DNA from: Mucor racemosus
Taxonomy: Eukaryota > Mucoromycota > Mucoromycetes > Mucorales > Mucoraceae
Direction of reading: 5' to 3'
NCBI GenBank assembly: GCA_027405735.1
Contig: JAPEHQ010000019.1
Coordinates: 67,001 to 131,000, forward strand
DNA: 64,000 bases
The first letter of the stretch is position 1, and each line of letters starts with the position of its first letter. Both the position numbers and the translations under genes were made by a program. This document shows, piece by piece, positions 61,773 through 64,000 of the stretch. Below the pieces are notes generated by a model. The model was not told the DNA's origin. It was given only the letters and a program-made list of their open reading frames with translations, and did not search any database.

Positions 61773-63593
61773 TGTATATGTATGATTATGCAAGGTACTA
61801 TTAAAACGTGGTTGGTTGGTTGATTTATTGTTTTGTAATTTGTATGTTAACTATTTGATATATATATATATATATATTATTTGTATATTTGTATATGAAA
61901 AAAAAGAGAGAGAGGGAGAAAAAGAAAGTACAACTCTATATAAACCTCTTGTGTCGTTTATTAATACGCATTTTTTTTTCAATAGAATATACAGAAGGCA
62001 AACGGACGTTTCCATTATTGTAAATAAGTGATAAGCCATGTGATCAAACTGAGCAAAGCAATACCTTTTTCGGTCAAGTTGAGACACCTTTTCTCTCTTT
62101 GTTTTTAAATATAGCATGGACGTTATATTGTATTTGTAGTAGTCTGTAACTCAAACAATAGTCTATATTTATCATACAAATCCCATTTTTCATGCATGAA
62201 TAAGGCTATTCTGTATCATATATTAAATATTTTTACCAGAGTATAAATAAGCTTATCTTTAATTTCAAATAGTTTTGTGATTTGATTGGATTAATAAGGT
62301 TTTTGTATGCTTGAAAAAAAAAAAAAAAAAAAAAAAAAAAGACGGGTACCGAGTTAACTCTTTGTTATAAGAGTATACGAGCTTGATGTGTTGATTCCAT
62401 GTGTTACAGAAAGCATAAACAATAAACTTAGACTACTATTTATATATTATCATTATCATATTTTCGTGTGAAAGGAACTCATATCAGCCATATAACATGA
62501 CGTAACTTTATATAGAAAAATGGAAGATCAAGATGAATTGCATTGATTTCGGAAAAAGAAAAGAAAAGTAAAAGTAAAAGATAGAGACACACAAATAAAA
62601 AAGAAAGAAAGAGGAGAAGGTGCCATGATCAAACATATGTTTCAAAATAATATGACCCAACTATAAAATGACTGATACATGATGGCACTTATTCTCATCA
62701 AATGTCAAAATCCATTTTTTTTCATTTTTGTCAGTGTGATAAATCAGTGGCTCTTTCCCCTTTACAAATTTTGTTCCTTGAACTTTAAGAAGATTCAGAA
62801 TTATATATTGTATTTTCAAAATGCTTTTGTTTCTAAACTTTCTTCAATTTCTTAAAGTTTATCTAGTGCTACCAAATCATTAGCTTGGATTTACCAAAGA
62901 AAAAATTGTATCATACCGAGCGATAATTGCATTATTTTTTGAGGTTGTTGTATATATATACACACATTACATGTACAAAGTATTAATTTTTGACAAAAGA
63001 AATTATTTGCATCGTTTGAAACTGTACAAATCCCTTGAAAATGGGGCACCTTGCTGTTATATCACAACGACTAGAGAAATTTAGGTTATATTAATTCTGC
63101 AAACGACGCAAAATATTGCCACATCATTCATCGATATAACATTGAGTATACGTACAGGATATACTACATGTAATCAAAACTTGTTAGAAAAGCTGGCACA
63201 AATAGTACATACGGGATCCGTTGTCAAATTTGGTGAACAGGATCCGTTTTTCAGTTTTATATTACTGCTGCTCAAAAAGTCAAGAAATGCACATGATGGC
63301 AAAACTAGTCGCCAATGTTTAGAAACTAAAGAGTTCCTTTTCATTTGTAACTAGCTTTCTAAATAAACGAGGAAAATCAATAACTAAGTTACCAAGACAT
63401 GACAATATTCTAGAAAAAACTACATTCTATATGTCAATAGATTTGATAAGTTTTTATAGGTACCCGACTCGAGAAAAATCAAATTTCCAAAATGCTAATT
63501 TTTATAGTTTCCAATCTTCAAACTCGGAGGGTCTTACTGTTTTTAAATAAACCCCACACTGATAAGCTTTTAGTACACACCTTGGACATTGTA
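61773..63593. other. Intergenic, no supported gene
   Basis: About 1.8 kb of AT-rich DNA. It has a TA microsatellite (61857-61877), a GA tract in the arrestin leader and a roughly 28-base A-run (62313-62340). The ORF at 63142-63354 starts with a non-ATG codon and shows no domain. Confidence 0.5.
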
Positions 63594-64000
63594 CAATAGA
63601 TATGGATTAATCGCATTATGCTAGCTGTCCCTGAATTTATTTTGTATCTCACGAAAGACACAAAAGCACGTTAAATTCTCTGCTTTTTCCTTAAAACCTG
63701 GACCCGCCATTTCATCCCTAATTTACTTTTTTTTTTCACCAAGTAACATTAAGAAAAAATTATATGCCAGTATACCTGAGATGTTCAGCTTTAATCCAAA
63801 AACAAGTATCCAAAAATATCCTACTTTTTGCAGTTGGTATTAATTTTTCAGTGTTAATGTTTCAGATTTTTTACGCGTATTTCACTGCTAATGGATTGAA
63901 AACTTTGAGGCTTCGTATCTCTAGAAAAAATTAAGCTATACTAACACTTTTTAATAATAAAATTTATTTGTTTTGAAGTGCTCTATAACATATTTGAATA
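63594..64000 (-). repeat. Copy E of the dispersed repeat, cut by window end
   Basis: Begins with the shared edge AATAGATATGG and continues with TCACGAAAGACAC, ATATGCCAGTATACCTGAGA, GATGTTCAGCTTTAATCCAA and TTTTTACGCGTATTTCACT in the same orientation as copy A. The window ends about 400 bp into the element. Confidence 0.8.

Overview
The window is nuclear DNA of a filamentous fungus, most likely of the Mucoromycota (Mucorales). It is AT-rich. Genes carry many short introns (about 49-86 nt, GTAAGT-like donors), glutamine runs are mostly CAA-encoded, and gene islands alternate with repeat-rich deserts. Exon structures below were joined by hand from donor and acceptor sites and checked for reading frame. 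They are predictions, not transcript-supported models.

Layout. 0.2-11.7 kb (all minus strand): a DUF3712/Tag1-like vacuolar membrane protein, a Dnf1/2-class P4 flippase and PRMT5. 11.7-18 kb: a desert with tRNA-Gly(TCC), an LTR-like remnant and two copies (A, B) of a roughly 1.15-kb dispersed repeat. 18-24.3 kb: a tail-anchored coiled-coil protein resembling KASH proteins, a Zn2Cys6 transcription factor whose promoter carries RFX-type X-boxes, and an SR-like RRM protein. 26-27.7 kb: a broken Fanzor/TnpB-like gene and a Nudix hydrolase. 31.2-36.4 kb: three secretory-pathway genes (SRP68, RNF121-like RING ligase, SAR1). 37.5-42.7 kb: an alpha-arrestin, the PKA catalytic subunit with a 30-residue polyQ tract, and a small four-helix membrane protein. 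42.7-52.7 kb: a second desert with a decayed Tc1 transposase, repeat copies C and D, another LTR-like remnant, and a tandem LTR pair ending 12 bp before tRNA-Lys(CTT). 52.7-61.8 kb (all minus strand): two duplicated glycine-rich RNA-binding proteins, an amino-acid transporter, a methyltransferase with a myristoylation-type start, and an arrestin-fold protein. Repeat copy E runs off the right end.

Most genes are conserved housekeeping functions: membrane traffic and lipid asymmetry (flippase, SRP68, RNF121, SAR1, arrestins, transporter), signalling (PKA) and RNA or protein modification (PRMT5, RRM proteins). They are interleaved rather than forming a dedicated cluster.

The most unusual material is non-genic. 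The roughly 1.15-kb repeat family keeps an internal inverted repeat in every full-length copy. The Fanzor-like relic has lost its RuvC-I aspartate. The LTR pair sits at a tRNA gene. Two introns use GC-AG borders.
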